Shown: one piece after another, positions 1 to 11,545 of the stretch
Numbering within the stretch: the stretch's first letter is position 1
How the letters are laid out: each line of letters opens with the position of its first letter
From: Chrysoperla carnea
Lineage: Eukaryota > Arthropoda > Insecta > Neuroptera > Chrysopidae
Length of the DNA: 64,000 nucleotides
Direction: 5' to 3'
NCBI RefSeq assembly: GCF_905475395.1
Contig: NC_058342.1
Coordinates: forward strand, 30,090,140-30,154,139
Translations under genes and position numbers: made by a program
Notes under the pieces: model-generated
The model's database searches: none
What the model was told of the DNA's origin: nothing
Seen by the model: the letters and a program-made list of their open reading frames with translations, nothing else

Positions 1-698
1 TATGTTCTTTAAATCGGTAATACTGGTTATTTTTTACTTTAAGTGCTGGGGATGTTCGTAATCAAAGTTTGAAAGTACCAAAATTTTTATGTTGTAAGCT
101 GGAATTGTAAAACGTTTCTTTTGGGATGATATTTATGAAGCTCTTCATTTCACTAAAAATTTACCTGGTTTACAAAAAGTGAAAGGTAAATGGAAAAACG
201 TAGAAAATACCCGAGCAACATGGACTATTTCGGCCAGTCTATCATATAATTACAGTTTATAATAAGCATAGTTATTTCTATGGTAATTCCAGGACCCCGA
301 TTTCTATACAAGGAATTAATGTTTTGACATATAACCTTATAATATCAAATGTTTTCGGTTCTATTCAATAATAATTGTTATAGTAATGTCAAATTTGTGA
401 TAGAAATTTATTATTTTCACTCGAAATCAAAATATTACGATATATTCACGTTTTAAGATGTTTGATATTTGAAAATTCAAGTGATGGTTTTTTTTATTTT
501 TGCTTGGGGTAGGATGTTTTTTCGGAAAAAAGTCACCAACACTGCTTTCTGGAAAATAATGATTCCAAGAACCAATAGAGGTGTATTGATATTCGTAACC
601 CATGGGCTTCAAACATTTAAAATGACCAAATCTCTTATAGTGACCAGCCGTCATTAACTTTTATCGGCTATAACGATCAAAGCTTTCAAAATGAACTT
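1..698. other. gene-free AT-rich stretch
   Basis: I see no gene here. The two opposed frames of about 60-75 codons near 427-657 overlap each other and resemble no family I know. Around 650-685 the words GGCTATAACGATCAA recall the ends of pogo-like DNA elements, but nothing longer supports that. Confidence 0.5.
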
Positions 699-870
699 TT
701 TATACCATGTATATATGAAATATACATAGTATATTAAGTTTAGTCCTAAGTTTGTAACGCATAAAAATATTGATGCTACGAAAAAAATTTTAGTATAGGT
801 GTTCACAAAATCACCTAATTAGTCCATTTCCGGTTGTCTGTCTGTCTGTCGTCTGCCGTCTGTCGTATAA
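699..870 (+). repeat. family A repeat, 5' part only
   Basis: This starts with the family A opening (TTTTTATACCATGTATAT), continues through AAGTTTGTAACGC and ends in the GTCTGTCTGTC tract at about 835-865. It then leaves the family consensus. The full-length copies at 41690 and 60177 define the consensus. Class unknown. Confidence 0.8.
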
Positions 871-2109
871 CGTTTTAATTGATTTAGCCTATATCGTCCA
901 GGCTGGATAAGTCAGTTCAAGCAATCGCGATCTTTTTTCGCTTATGAAGATACAAGAGTTTTTTTTTCACTTTTAGAGGTTTTAGACAAAAGCAATATTA
1001 GAAACAATTTTAGTTAATTCCAAATGGAAGGATTATCCATAAATTGCATATGTCAAATACGCTCGACTGTCGCTTATAGAGGCCCAGTCAAGCAAATATC
1101 AATCAGTCTCAGTTATAGAGGTTCAACTGGGGGGAAGAAGGGAAAAAGGCTTTCCCTTATAGGGATTCATGTTTCTCCTTTCTAATAGGGGTTTAAAAAG
1201 ATGAAAATGGGAAAGGCGGTTGTTCTGGCAATTATTCTCACTTGTAGACTTTTCTCGCTTATCCAAGAATGATTTAGTCTGGTTGGGCTGGAAAGAGCTG
1301 GTTCGACAATTTACTGATCTGGCCCCCAAAATCCATCTCCACTACGGTTTCTAATAGTAATATTACTATCTCTATTTAAAGAGAAAATAATTAAATTTAA
1401 ACAAATCAAATCAAATAATTTCATAGAAATCAATGGCATTGTTAAATAGGAAGATTATAATCATATGAATTCATGTAACCGTAGACATTAATTTCAGAGT
1501 TATGTATTATTAGACGCACAATATATAATCGACAATATATCCTATATTCCACCACCTTCGGGGTATAGACATTCTGGTGGATGCTGAATTGTGAATGTAT
1601 TCAAACCAGGGGATGTTACAATAGGTACACACAATAAACGTAGTCCTTTCGGTAAATAATGTTTTACCGAAACCTGACAACTAGTCACCTCGTTCCATGC
1701 ATAAAGTCCCCATATTGTACAATGTGTGTATGTTTGTTGACTATACAGGATGGATGTCGGGACAACATCTCATCCCTTTCACCTTTTGTGTATTATGTGG
1801 ATTTGTATAAATCTGCAACCTTGCCTGTGTTTAATTCAATACATTCTGCATGAGACTAAAGGTATTTATCAAAAATTACATGCGAATTTTTAAATCAACT
1901 GGTGTCATTTTTTTCGCCAAAGTTTAGGGAAAATTGACAACCCATAAACCTCCTACACACTTTCGCGATGTAGCACAAAGATAGGCGAGGAACGAGAATG
2001 TTAAGGTGATGATAGTTCGATAAAAAAGCGCATTTTTGCACCCGAAGTTGGCCGTTTCATTTTGAAATACAGTAAAAATACTTTCAAACAATTTCCTAAT
2101 GATTGGAAC
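871..2109. other. unassigned stretch with a GC-richer patch
   Basis: No gene is recognised. Positions 1030-1340 are less AT-rich than their surroundings and carry CTTATAGAGGC and CAGTTATAGAGG. These recall pogo-like terminal words and recur loosely at 25140-25220. The 68-codon frame there (1123-1329, minus) has no family resemblance. The remainder shows nothing I can name. Confidence 0.4.
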
Positions 2110-2635
2110 AAGTGCAGCTTAATATTTGAATTTACAATAGAATAGGATTGAATTTAAAATTTGAATTCATTGATACAAAATCAATGAAGTTAAATAAACA
2201 AAATCATTACGAAAGAGATTGATTTTAGTTTCAAGCCATGCATTTTATTTATGGAAAATAAAATTGTACTTAGTTGGAATATCGTGTAAATAAAGCGAAC
2301 CGATGAATTAAAAGAAAATTTCTTGCGTTGGTTTAAATAGAAGATTTGGTTATTATTATAGCATATCTAACATGTCTAGTCTATATGTGATTGAGCCAAC
2401 TACATGAAGAAAATTTATAAGTGGTAGAACTAATGAAAAAAGATTGTTTAAAACCGTGTTACATTTCAAAACAACAATATTTGAAATTTGTTCGACAGTT
2501 TGTGTCAACTTCACCACTCAAGTCCGTACGGTAGTTGTATCACATCCGTGGCACCTTTCGCCATATTTGATCTCGCGATGAGGTTGAGGTAACCTCATTT
2601 CGGTTGGTATTAAGCTGGCCACACTATCAACTTAT
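2110..2635 (+). repeat. family E repeat, copy 1
   Basis: About 520 bp that recurs in the same orientation at 8650-9365. Colinear blocks include GATTGATTTTAGTTT, AAAATTGTACTTAGTTGGAA, CATATGTGATTGAG and the GC-richer end around CCGTACGGTAGTTGTATCA. I found no terminal inverted repeats or coding capacity. It is either an old unclassified element or a local duplication. Confidence 0.75.
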
Positions 2636-3186
2636 ATGAGGCTTATATTTATCATTGAGACTTTGTTATCATTATCATAAACATGAAGATAATTGTGCCA
2701 GCTATACGCACTGAAACTGAAAGCTACCATAACAGTTCAATTCTGAAATCTTCTTTGAATACTACATTGAAAATGGACTGAGCCCAGTTTGTAGTAACAA
2801 TGGTAGACGAATTCTATAAAACTTTTGCAAACTCAAACCTGAGTTAATCTGAGTTATCATTTTGTTTATGATAAAACAATTAATGAAACAAAAAACTCTG
2901 AATTGTTTATAGTCTAGGGTTTAGATGTCACATCGGACATTCGGTACATTTTACTATAAAATATTAGTACAATGTCAAGGACAACTGAAATGGGCAGTCA
3001 ATTAAATGATAGGGTTTACTATGTGTGTTTAAACAATGTATATTTGCGAATTGTGCATTGTACATATGCAATCATAGTATCATAGTTCTGGGCATTGAAA
3101 CTTTTAACTACATGTATACATTCCATGTTTAACAAAAAGAACAGAATACTTCGCAAAATACGGTAACTAAAAAGACTTGAGTCCTT
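2636..3186. other. gene-free stretch
   Basis: Nothing recognised: no open frame of note, no tRNA boxes and no match to the repeat families of the window. Confidence 0.5.
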
Positions 3187-3585
3187 AATAGGGAAATTCA
3201 TGTGTTTTTTTAAATATATTTAATTCATTGTTTACACCGTGATAACATGTTTAAAAATGCTGTAATTAAGTGTAAAAAAATATTTAAAATAGATAATAAT
3301 TTTGAGATCTTTAAACGCAGTCCTTTTGGCGTTCTCTTTTGATGACGTATTAATATGTGATCTGTCAATTGGTGACAGTTCAATGTATAATTTACACTTT
3401 AAAAAACTGAATTTACAACACAGAATTAACACACGTTATGGTCAAATTTTCTAATAAAAAGCTGTAGAATAATATAACTCAATGTAATACCATACAAAAT
3501 ATAAGTAATTAATACCATACAGTATGTCAACAAATTTGACAAGCAACATACTATGACATCACGTCCGTTTTAAAATTTGTATGTA
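3187..3585 (+). mobile_element. family C MITE, left part
   Basis: Begins AATAGGGAAATTCATG like the complete copies at 14358 and 26886. It runs through the block TTTGGCG-TTCTC, a TGACGTATTAATATGTGA word, and CTAATAAAAAGC. It stops after the TGACATCACGTCCG block, so the right terminal repeat is missing. Non-autonomous, no coding capacity. Confidence 0.8.
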
Positions 3586-5306
3586 TGTCGTTGAAAACTA
3601 TCTCTGGGTAATATTTCGTGCAAAACTGCATTGAGTTACATGTTCTGAGAGATATAATAAGTATGAAGCCACTTACTTTGATTATTTAGTACTTTTGATA
3701 AATTTTTTGTGGTTAATTTGTTTCTTTCAATCTCAGCTTTAACCTATCTAAGCTGCTGGTGAGCTTATAAATAACAATTATATTTACGAAAAGCAAACTT
3801 TCATATTGTATGAAAAATTTAATCTATAAGTAATAATAAAAAGAAATCATGTTTACGGGTTCGTAGATTTATTGTAGACCACACTGTCAAACAAGAATAA
3901 CCATACATGATCAATTGAAGTATTGAAGCACATTACGTTGAGAACAGACGACGCAAAGCGACATGGAATAAGTGTATTATTCTTCTTACAAATATTATTT
4001 AAAGAATATAATAATAAAAAATAATCATAAATAAGTACTTTGATTCATTCGCTTGGTAGAAGGCGACATTATTATAGTGATCGGTTTATGTGTTGATTGA
4101 TAGAATGTCCAATTTGCATAATAAATATGACATCTATATACATATTACTCTTAAAGAGGTGCTGTGATAAAACTTTTTTATTAATTGTTTAGTGGTCAAT
4201 CTGTTCATGAGTTTTTCTTTTTATACACTAAGAAAAATTTAGAAAATCGTGATAGCTCCACGCGGAGTTCACAAATTCGAAGTTGAGTGAATATAATTAT
4301 GATTCACACAAGTCTGTCGGAATCAAGGTAATTATGTAGCTTCTTTTAAACCAACTGCGCAAGGAAATCGAAGTTAAGTTTTAGATGCAGTTCAGACAAC
4401 TATATTTGGATTGAATGAATGAATGAATCTGTTTTTGACACCAAAATAAATAGTACAATTAATAGATCTTCAATAGTTGACCTGGAACTTTTTACATTTC
4501 AAAGTGAGTATCTTTTTCTTACTTACATGACGTACAACATGACTGTCCATACATGGCATTTCAATAATTTACTCAGTCAATCGTTTGTTTTCACTTGCTT
4601 TTTTTTAAAATTTGCATGCATACAACTTGAAACTTTTACCACATATTCCTTGCGTAAAAGTTTTCCTTAAATTCTCAAACTTTTTTTAATCTTGCGTGAT
4701 TGTATATAGAAGTCGTATGACGTCCAACGAATCATTTTTGTTCTGTCAGTAAATATATCGATTAATAATACCCTATTGACGGTGTGTTATACAAACCGCG
4801 TCCGTCATACACAAATAAATTTTGATTGGTATTAATGAATGTCTAATTATGTTTTCAACGCCTTTAACCCTTTTTCAGAAATGTATTTCTTTTGTAGTTT
4901 GAACGTTGTATGAAGGTATGCGTATATGGTGTTATTTTTTTTAGGGATATACCGTTAATTTGATGATCAATCGCAAGGCGTTATGCTGCCCGCAAGGCAA
5001 TTACCGTAGAAATAAGTAAATTATTTGAATATTCAGATAAAAAAAAGTGTTTTTTGCATTTACATTCAAAGAAATATTGTTTTGGTAGCAAAAACATTTA
5101 AAACTTTTTTTGGTTGTTCAATCGCAATACATTTTTGATGAAGAATTTTATCTGAGTTCACACGAGGCCAGATTTATTTCACGCCAAAATATATATAAAT
5201 AAAGTAGATAATACCTAATTAGTATTTCTGCGTTTAAAAAAATCCAGGCGCTATAACCATCCCCAATAATCTCTTCAATTATTCTAGTTTCTTATTTTTG
5301 GCATTT
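3586..5306. other. gene-free stretch with two repeat scraps
   Basis: Positions 4520-4600 match the 3' end of family A (CATACATGGCATTTCAATAA to TTTTCACTTG). Positions 4600-4680 resemble the right interior of the element at 43286-43929 (AATTTGCA, ACCACATATTC). The 83-codon frame at 4419-4670 lies across these scraps and is not a gene. Nothing else recognised. Confidence 0.55.
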
Positions 5307-5769
5307 TTAACTTGTCAGCACTCGTGCAACCGTTCCGTAATCTTTAGTCTCATGATGAGAGATTTATTCACGCGTTCGGAACAAGCGTCAAATATTTCAC
5401 GCGTTAAATATTCTCTAACTTTGTAAATCATAATATCTACATAATTTTATACGCGATTATTGAATGATGTTTGAGAGTGAAAATATTATTCCTATCACAA
5501 GTTTTTTAATTAACTGAGTACGACTTATATTTAATTAACGAAAGTACACGAATTGGCCCGAAAGTTTCACAGGCTAATATTTTTTGTCTACACTTTTACT
5601 CTCGTGATGAGAGTAGTTCTCACAATTTCTGAAAGACTAGAACAAAATATATTTAAAAAACTGTATATAGATTTAAAAACATTTGAAAAATAGATAAAAT
5701 TATAAGATTCAACCGCATATACCATTTGAAAAATGTAAGTTACTCATAACGCGAGTGCTGATGGGTTAA
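5307..5769. mobile_element. TTAA-bounded element with inverted ends (MITE)
   Basis: The left end TTAACTTGTCAGCACTCGTG and the reverse complement of the right end, TTAACCCATCAGCACTCGCG, match at 16 of 20 positions. The element is about 463 bp and non-coding. TTAA at both borders fits the TTAA target of the piggyBac superfamily, but TTAA could equally be part of the repeat. An inverted fragment of its middle (TAACTTTGTAAATCATAA) recurs at about 19500-19560. Confidence 0.55.
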
Positions 5770-7928
5770 ATGCAACCAACTATAAAAAATAAAATATGTC
5801 GATAAAGAAGAATGCAATGAATTTTTCGATCTAAACCAGTAAAAACCATATTAAACCCCCTTAATTATAAAATTTTTAATCCTATGTCAATAAGTAAATA
5901 ATTTTCAATGTGTTTTATAAAATTATATAACGGGTATGAAAAACAACCATGTATATATCACTTAATGTTTTTTTTATTAATAAAATTAAATGTTTCAACA
6001 TCGTTCAACAAGGGCGATCAACTTGAAAAAAAAGTCAAATTGCTTTCGGACAAAAGTCCATTTTGAGGGTAGGATATAATTATTGTATTTTTTTCAATAA
6101 TCCTAACCCTTTTATTACCCAATTGAAAAGGTCAGAAAATAAAAAAAATTAAATTAAATATGTAAATATTTGATACATGTAACGCCACGTGTATCTTTTA
6201 TTTATTTACTAAACGAAAATTAAATCAAATTATATTAAATTTTAGTAATATTACATTGAGAGTATAAAGGGGTTGACTTTGCTTCTGCATTTCTATCCCC
6301 CCATCTAATAAAATTTACCGGTACTGTTTGTACGTTAACGTGCTTTACATAATTTACACTTTTAATGTCATCAATCTTTAAAGTGTGATCTTTTAACGTG
6401 TAAATTAAGTAAAATAGTTTAACACGAATAGGGTATTATCGTTAGTCAAAAATAAATTATGAAATTTGAAAAAAGTTAAAATTTATGTAAAAATTTACTT
6501 AAAATATTCTAATTTCGAGTCATAAAAGCACATTTTTCTTTTATAATATTAAAATTAAAAATCGTAATTTTTAAACTGTATATCACGTGATCTAAAATGC
6601 GGGCAAGCCCTGCTGTGATGTCATATCGGTATGAGCCATAGACCATCAGTTAGTTCAGAGTAGACAGCTGGGTATAATATATCCATAGAAAATAAGTATT
6701 TATATTTATTATAATCAGATGTCTATGTATATATCTGTCAAAATTTATTTGTGTTATTTCGTATAATGATGCCGATATTACGTCATCAAAATGGATGCCT
6801 GCGTTTTTGACAGTTTAAAAAAGGTTTAAAATTTATTTTAATTTTTTGGCGAAATGCGTGTACATTTTTCCGAAATAAATTTTTGGTGGCTTTTTATTAG
6901 CAAAATCAACATTTTGAAGTACTTTTTCAAATATAGTAATTGTGACAACAGAAAAAAATTTTACTCAAAATATCTTTTTTTTCAGAGATATTTGTTTTAA
7001 AAGTCGGAAATCGGTTTTTTATGCTCAGTAGATAACAGTTATAGTTTAAGATACAATTTAAACGTGTAAACACTGTAAACAGTGTTTGATGTAAACATGT
7101 TTAACATGCAAATAGATAGCGTAAAATAATATTACCAAAGAAGTGATCATTATGATACGATATAATATCTAATCTTAAACACTATAATTATAAACTTGAA
7201 TTCAATTATATCGTCATACTAAATATATATGTTTTAATTTATCGATGATATAATATTATATGTATATTATCAGTATTGAATATTTTACAATTAATTAATA
7301 TTTATAATAAATCAAATTAATTTATAATTTTCAAATAATTGTTATTATTAACTAATAACTGTATATACTAATAATGAAATGATATTTTCTATATGTTTTA
7401 ATAATTATTATATTAATTATTAATTTAGAGTATGGTAATTACACTAAAATACACTTGAACTATTTTGGCTTTATCATCAGAGATAATTAAGTCTTTTTGG
7501 AATTTTTAATTATATTAAAGTATTTAAGTTGTGAGTAACAATTATTTTATATACTTTATAGTTTAATTAAAATGCGTGTACGATTAATTACTCAATTCTT
7601 GACATTGTTACTTGATATCGAAGTGGATTAATTTGCGTTGTAAATTCGTTAGTTACTTTTTGTTTTTCATTTTTCGTTCGATTGAGCGTTGAAATTGTTT
7701 AATCAAATTTTTTACTTCGATGATTAATTTAGACAAACAGTAAGAGAAATTTTTGGATTTTTGACTAAATATTCAAAATACTGAGTAACTAAATCAAAAT
7801 TTTCAGTCCTCGATATTTCAAAAACTATGTCAGATATCGAAAAATTTACAGATTCGTTTTATTCATTGAAAATTTTAATGGGTATTAGATTGTGAATTAT
7901 TAATACAAAATTTTGGTCTTTAATAGAC
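5770..7928. other. very AT-rich gene-free stretch
   Basis: No gene recognised. About 7150-7480 is extremely AT-rich. About 7795-7860 carries a short piece (CGATATTTCAAAAACTA, ATATCGAAAAATTT) also found inside the element at 43286-43929. Confidence 0.5.
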
Positions 7929-8310
7929 CATTTTTTTACCCCCAAACTAAGAAAAAGGGGTGTTATAAGTTTGACCTCTATTTGTGTGTGTCCTTCTGTG
8001 CATCTGTCTGTCTGTCTGTCTGTGGAATCATAGCGCCTAAATGGATGAACCGATTTTGAGTTTTTTGGTTTTATTTGAAAAGTAATTTAATAGAGAGTGT
8101 TTCAAGTGCAAATTAAGGGTTCAGTATCCAAAAAAAAGACTAAAAATTGACGATGATATTCCAAATCGGCTCAGTTTGTAAAAGACTTTAAAGAAAAAGA
8201 CAATTTAATGGAGAGTGTTCTTAGATATGTTTCAAATGCGAGTTGAAAGTTCCGTAGAAAAAAAATTTTCGGGGGATTTTTAAATTTGGTAAATTTCACT
8301 TGTTTTATTA
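7929..8310 (+). repeat. family B repeat, fullest copy
   Basis: Starts ACCCCCAAACTAAG, then GGGGTGTTATAAGTTTGACC, a GTCTGTCTGTC tract, GCGCCTAAATGGATGAACCG, and a repeated internal block (TTTAATRGAGAGTGTT seen twice). It ends TTCGGGGGATTTTTAAATTT. Other copies are at 13111, 23494, 21270 (-) and 57085 (-), with a scrap at 42806. No open frame; class unknown. Confidence 0.8.
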
Positions 8311-8649
8311 ACTTGTTCCCCCACTCCCTAAAAGTAATGTAGCTGAAAAAATGATAAATTCTCTCTCTCTCGAAAAAAAAAAAACATAAAAATTCCTTGA
8401 AAAATAATAATTACATATAAATATGTGTATTTATGTGATTTAAAGTACTCTAAACTCTAAACGAGGTAGAAGGTAGAGATATGATTTAAAATTTATCACA
8501 ACACAAATATCACATTTCTGTGTACTTGCACTAAGTACTTATTAAAAAATAAAAATTTACAAATAAATTAAATAACATTCAACACTGAACAAGCAAGGTA
8601 TGTTGTACTGTTTCGTATGTTATATATGTATATGTTACCGGCAATCTGC
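8311..8649. other. gene-free stretch
   Basis: A CT-rich run near 8360 and an A run near 8380. Nothing else recognised. Confidence 0.5.
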
Positions 8650-9365
8650 CAAACAGTAACAAGTACAGCTAAATATTTATATTTACAATAGATTGAATTT
8701 AAAATATGAATTCATTGGTACAAAATCACTGAAGTTAAGTACACAAAATCATTACCCCTATGAAAAAGATTGATTTTAGTTTAAAGTCATGTATTTTATT
8801 GATGGAAAATAAAATTGTACTTAGTTGGAAGATATAATCGTGTAAATCAAGCGAATATACAAATTAAAATAACATATCTTTACGTTTGCTTTAAATAGAA
8901 AATTAGGTTAGTACGAAAACATATCTATCAAGTTTTGTCCATATGTGATTGAGGCAACTGCATGAAGATTGTTGTTAACAGTTAACAGAGAGTTTGAAAT
9001 AAACATATTGATTTTGGGTATATATGTAACAAGCATCGATAGCGTTGTGTCCTAAGTAGACATAGAACACTGCATAAACAAAAAAAATTTAAAAAAATAA
9101 ATCTATCAGCAGGTATAAACCTTTTATTTTTTTACCTGCTCGTGTAGTTGTGACAATCACACCAGTATTTGTTATAATATTAAAATTATTAAAACAACAA
9201 TATTTGAAATTTGTTACACAGTATATTACTTTCGTACAAACAACTGATGCGTTTGTGTCAGCTTCACCACTCAACCCCGTACGTTAGTTGTATCAGATTC
9301 GTGGCACCATTCGCCATATATGATCTCGTGGTGAGGTTGAGACAACCTTATATCGGTTAGTATTA
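8650..9365 (+). repeat. family E repeat, copy 2
   Basis: Second copy of the 2110-2635 repeat in the same orientation. It is longer because about 190 bp between roughly 9000 and 9190 has no counterpart in copy 1. The last 100 bp (GTGTCAGCTTCACCACTCAA onward) is the best-conserved part. Confidence 0.75.
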
Positions 9366-10077
9366 CGATTTTTTTTCAGTGCAGTTTTATTGAGAAATCT
9401 TGTATATTGCCTACACTCTTTAGGTAATATATAACCTATGTATTCTATAAAATATCATATTATATAAATTACCGGTAACAGATATATATTGTATATGTTG
9501 TTCAAGCTATAAGTTACAACATAACAGATATATTCATCTATCCTCCATATGTATATGTCATGAGGTTTGTATTATTACATTGCGATAACAATAATACATG
9601 CATTACTGTAAATTAATGTAATCTTGGCCATTTAAATTCAACTTGGATGTATGTATGTATCTATAGTACATGCATGCTATACACAACATGTATACCTCTA
9701 AGTCTGTCTACATGTCATGTGTTATATAGATTGATTATTTAGTATTCAATCAGTTTTGGGGCACGTTTCTTGGGTTTTCTGTCACTGGAATCCGTTATAC
9801 GTTACCGGACTCATATCCGATCCAAAAATGTATATGGTTGCAGTAAATTTTATTTTGTAGAAAGTGCAAGCATTGAATCTGTTTGCAAACGAAGACTGTT
9901 TGAAAATGAGAAAGCTGAGACGTCGGCGGTTAAGTGGTTTAATTTTTTTACGCCGTTCTAAAAATAAGTTTCTTATCGTGGTAAATAAATTTTATTATTC
10001 AACTGATCGTGCTATGCGCGTTTGTAGAGCAATATTACTGTAAAGCGACTTGTAGTTATATTCATTTTAGACATCGA
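9366..10077. other. gene-free stretch before the first tRNA array
   Basis: A 63-codon frame at 9770-9961 matches nothing I know. The last 30 bases (TTCATTTTAGACATCGAG) resemble the end of the 80-bp array spacers, so the array unit probably begins within them. Confidence 0.5.
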
Positions 10078-10159
10078 GCTGCGGTGTCCGAGTGGTTAAG
10101 GAGATGGACTCGAAATCCATTGGGTTCTACCCGCACAGGTTCGAATCCTGTCCGCAGCG
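10078..10159 (+). tRNA. tRNA-Ser(CGA), array 1 unit 1
   Basis: Serine tRNA of 82 nt decoding UCG. The acceptor stem GCTGCGG pairs with CCGCAGC and the discriminator is G. The anticodon stem ATGGA/TCCAT encloses the loop CTCGAAA with anticodon CGA at 10111-10113. The long variable arm GGGT-TCT-ACCC is typical of class II serine tRNAs. The T arm is ACAGG-TTCGAAT-CCTGT. The A and B box regions of the internal Pol III promoter are intact (TGTCCGAGTGG, GGTTCGAATCC). A TTTT terminator lies at 10164-10167. No intron. All stems pair, so it looks functional. Confidence 0.97.
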
Positions 10160-10239
10160 ATTCTTTTATTTTAAATTTTAATTTTTGAAATGCAAATAGA
10201 ATTAGATTTATTGACTGCTGCATTCATGTTAAACATCGA

Positions 10240-10321
10240 GTTGCGGTGTCCGAGTGGTTAAGTAGATGGACTCGAAATACATTGGGTTCTACCTGCACAG
10301 GTTCGAATCCTGTCCGCAGCG
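10240..10321 (+). tRNA. tRNA-Ser(CGA), array 1 unit 2, degenerate
   Basis: Same 82-nt layout, anticodon CGA at 10273-10275, TTTT at 10326-10329. It carries several changes from the array consensus. Base 2 is T (a G-U wobble in the acceptor stem). The D-arm region reads AAGTAGA instead of AAGGAGA. The 3' anticodon stem is TACAT, giving a G-A mismatch. The variable stem ends ACCT. The anticodon-stem mismatch makes it the weakest full-length gene of this array, and it may be a pseudogene. Confidence 0.85.
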
Positions 10322-10401
10322 ATTCTTTTCTTTTAAATTTTTATTATTTCAATGAAAATAGCATTCGATTCACTGATTGCTGCATTCATGTTAGACATCG
10401 A

Positions 10402-10483
10402 GCTGCGGTGTCCGAGTGGTTAAGGAGATGGACTTGAAATCCATTGGGTTCTACCCGCACAGGTTCGAATCCTGTCCGCAGCG
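10402..10483 (+). tRNA. tRNA-Ser(TGA), array 1 unit 3
   Basis: Serine tRNA decoding UCA. It is identical to unit 1 except that the anticodon is TGA (10435-10437), a change at the wobble base only. All stems are intact and a T-run terminator follows. The unit with its spacer is nearly identical to the next one, so the two look like a recent duplication or conversion product. Confidence 0.97.
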
Positions 10484-10563
10484 ATTCTTTTCTTTTAAAT
10501 TTTTATTATTTCAATGAAAATAGCATTCGATTCACTGATTGCTGCATTCATGTTAGACATCGA

Positions 10564-10645
10564 GCTGCGGTGTCCGAGTGGTTAAGGAGATGGACTTGAA
10601 ATCCATTGGGTTCTACCCGCACAGGTTCGAATCCTGTCCGCAGCG
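10564..10645 (+). tRNA. tRNA-Ser(TGA), array 1 unit 4
   Basis: Intact 82-nt class II serine tRNA, anticodon TGA at 10597-10599, followed by a TTTT run. The spacer in front of it (10484-10563) matches the spacer in front of unit 3 (10322-10401) at every base I compared. Confidence 0.97.
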
Positions 10646-10725
10646 ATTCTTTTATTTTAAATTCTTGTTATTTAAATGCAAATAGAATTCGATTCATTGA
10701 CTGCTGCATTCATGTTAGACATCGA

Positions 10726-10807
10726 GCTGCGGTGTCCGAGTGGTTAAGGAGATGGACTTGAAATCCATTGGGTTCTACCCGCACAGGTTCGAATCCTATC
10801 CGCAGCG
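10726..10807 (+). tRNA. tRNA-Ser(TGA), array 1 unit 5, T-stem mismatch
   Basis: 82-nt serine tRNA, anticodon TGA at 10759-10761. The 3' strand of the T stem reads CCTAT instead of CCTGT, giving one C-A mismatch in ACAGG/CCTAT. Everything else is intact, including both promoter boxes. It may still be expressed. Confidence 0.93.
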
Positions 10808-10887
10808 ATTGTTTTATTTTAATTTTAATTATTTCAAATGCAAATAGAATTAGATTTTTTGACTGCTGCATTAATGTCAGACATCGA

Positions 10888-10943
10888 GCTGCGGTGTCCG
10901 AGTGGTTAAGGAGATGGACTTGAAATCCATTGCGTCCGCAGCG
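10888..10943 (+). pseudogene. truncated tRNA-Ser(TGA), array 1 unit 6
   Basis: The 5' half and anticodon arm match the other units (anticodon TGA at 10921-10923). About 26 nt covering the variable arm and T arm are missing, and the sequence runs from CCATTG straight into CGTCCGCAGCG. The B box is gone, so Pol III transcription and folding should fail. It is the last unit of the array. Confidence 0.93.
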
Positions 10944-11122
10944 ATATTTCTATTTTAAATTTTAATAGGCTAAAATATAAACAGTGGAATTTTAATAAAA
11001 ACACTGACTTAATTTCTTCTAACAGAAAATCGATACGAATTTTTTGAAGGATGATTTATTGAAAAATAAAATTTGAAAGTTTTTGGTTCATTTTCGTTGT
11101 TTTGGTATCAAAATATCTAAGA

Positions 11123-11545
11123 GTTAGGTTAGGTTAGGTTAAAGTGGCTGTCCTGGGGTGGGACACACTTAGACCATATGACCATGAACCATTTGGAGCT
11201 GTTTCAGAACAGCAGGAGAGCTTTGACGTCGACGGACGCCAGGTCGGACAGGTCGTCAAAGAGAGGCTGGCTCAAGTAAGTCTATCTCCTCATCTATCTC
11301 CTCAGTCAAGAGCTGGGCAGTGACAGAAAAGGTGAGACATTGTCTCCTTCTCTTCACCACTGTGACAGCTTCTGCAATAGTCGTGATACATTGCCAGGCC
11401 CAGACGTATAGCATACCTGCTGCCCAACCACTGTCCTAGCCGCAACAACTACGCGAACAGAGGTCCTTGGGAGTGATATAAGATCTTCGGAACGCCTGCG
11501 ATTGTACTCAGACCATAGATAAGAGTTAAGATTAGTATCAAAAAA
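11123..11545 (-). mobile_element. I-type LINE 3' fragment with GGTTA-type tail
   Basis: Read on the minus strand, the upstream end encodes SEYNRRRSEDLISLPR, matching the region after the RNase H domain of I-type non-LTR retrotransposons (RSEDLLSL). The non-coding 3' end follows, finishing in three to four CCTAA units (11123-11141). It shares family sequence with 24425-24992 and 31840-32125. It is 5'-truncated and broken, as is common for LINEs. No reverse transcriptase domain remains. Confidence 0.75.

Larger units (their letters stand above)
10078..10943 (+). repeat. tRNA-Ser tandem array 1, 162-bp period
   Basis: Six head-to-tail units start at 10078, 10240, 10402, 10564, 10726 and 10888. 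Every step is exactly 162 bp: an 82-nt gene plus an 80-nt AT-rich spacer. The spacers share the order T-run terminator, ATGCAAATAGAATT-like middle, CTGCTGCATTCATGTTAG, ACATCGA. Confidence 0.95.

Noticed and set aside
2511-9317. A 17-codon minus-strand frame conserved between the two family E copies (2511-2564 and 9264-9317), starting MAKGATD and MANGATN.
   Set aside because: The copies differ at 6 of 54 bases and five of the six changes alter the residue, so there is no sign of selection on the peptide.
11123-11141. CCTAA tail as an interstitial telomere.
   Set aside because: It is the 3' tail of the adjoining LINE fragment, and the same tail follows the SINE copies.
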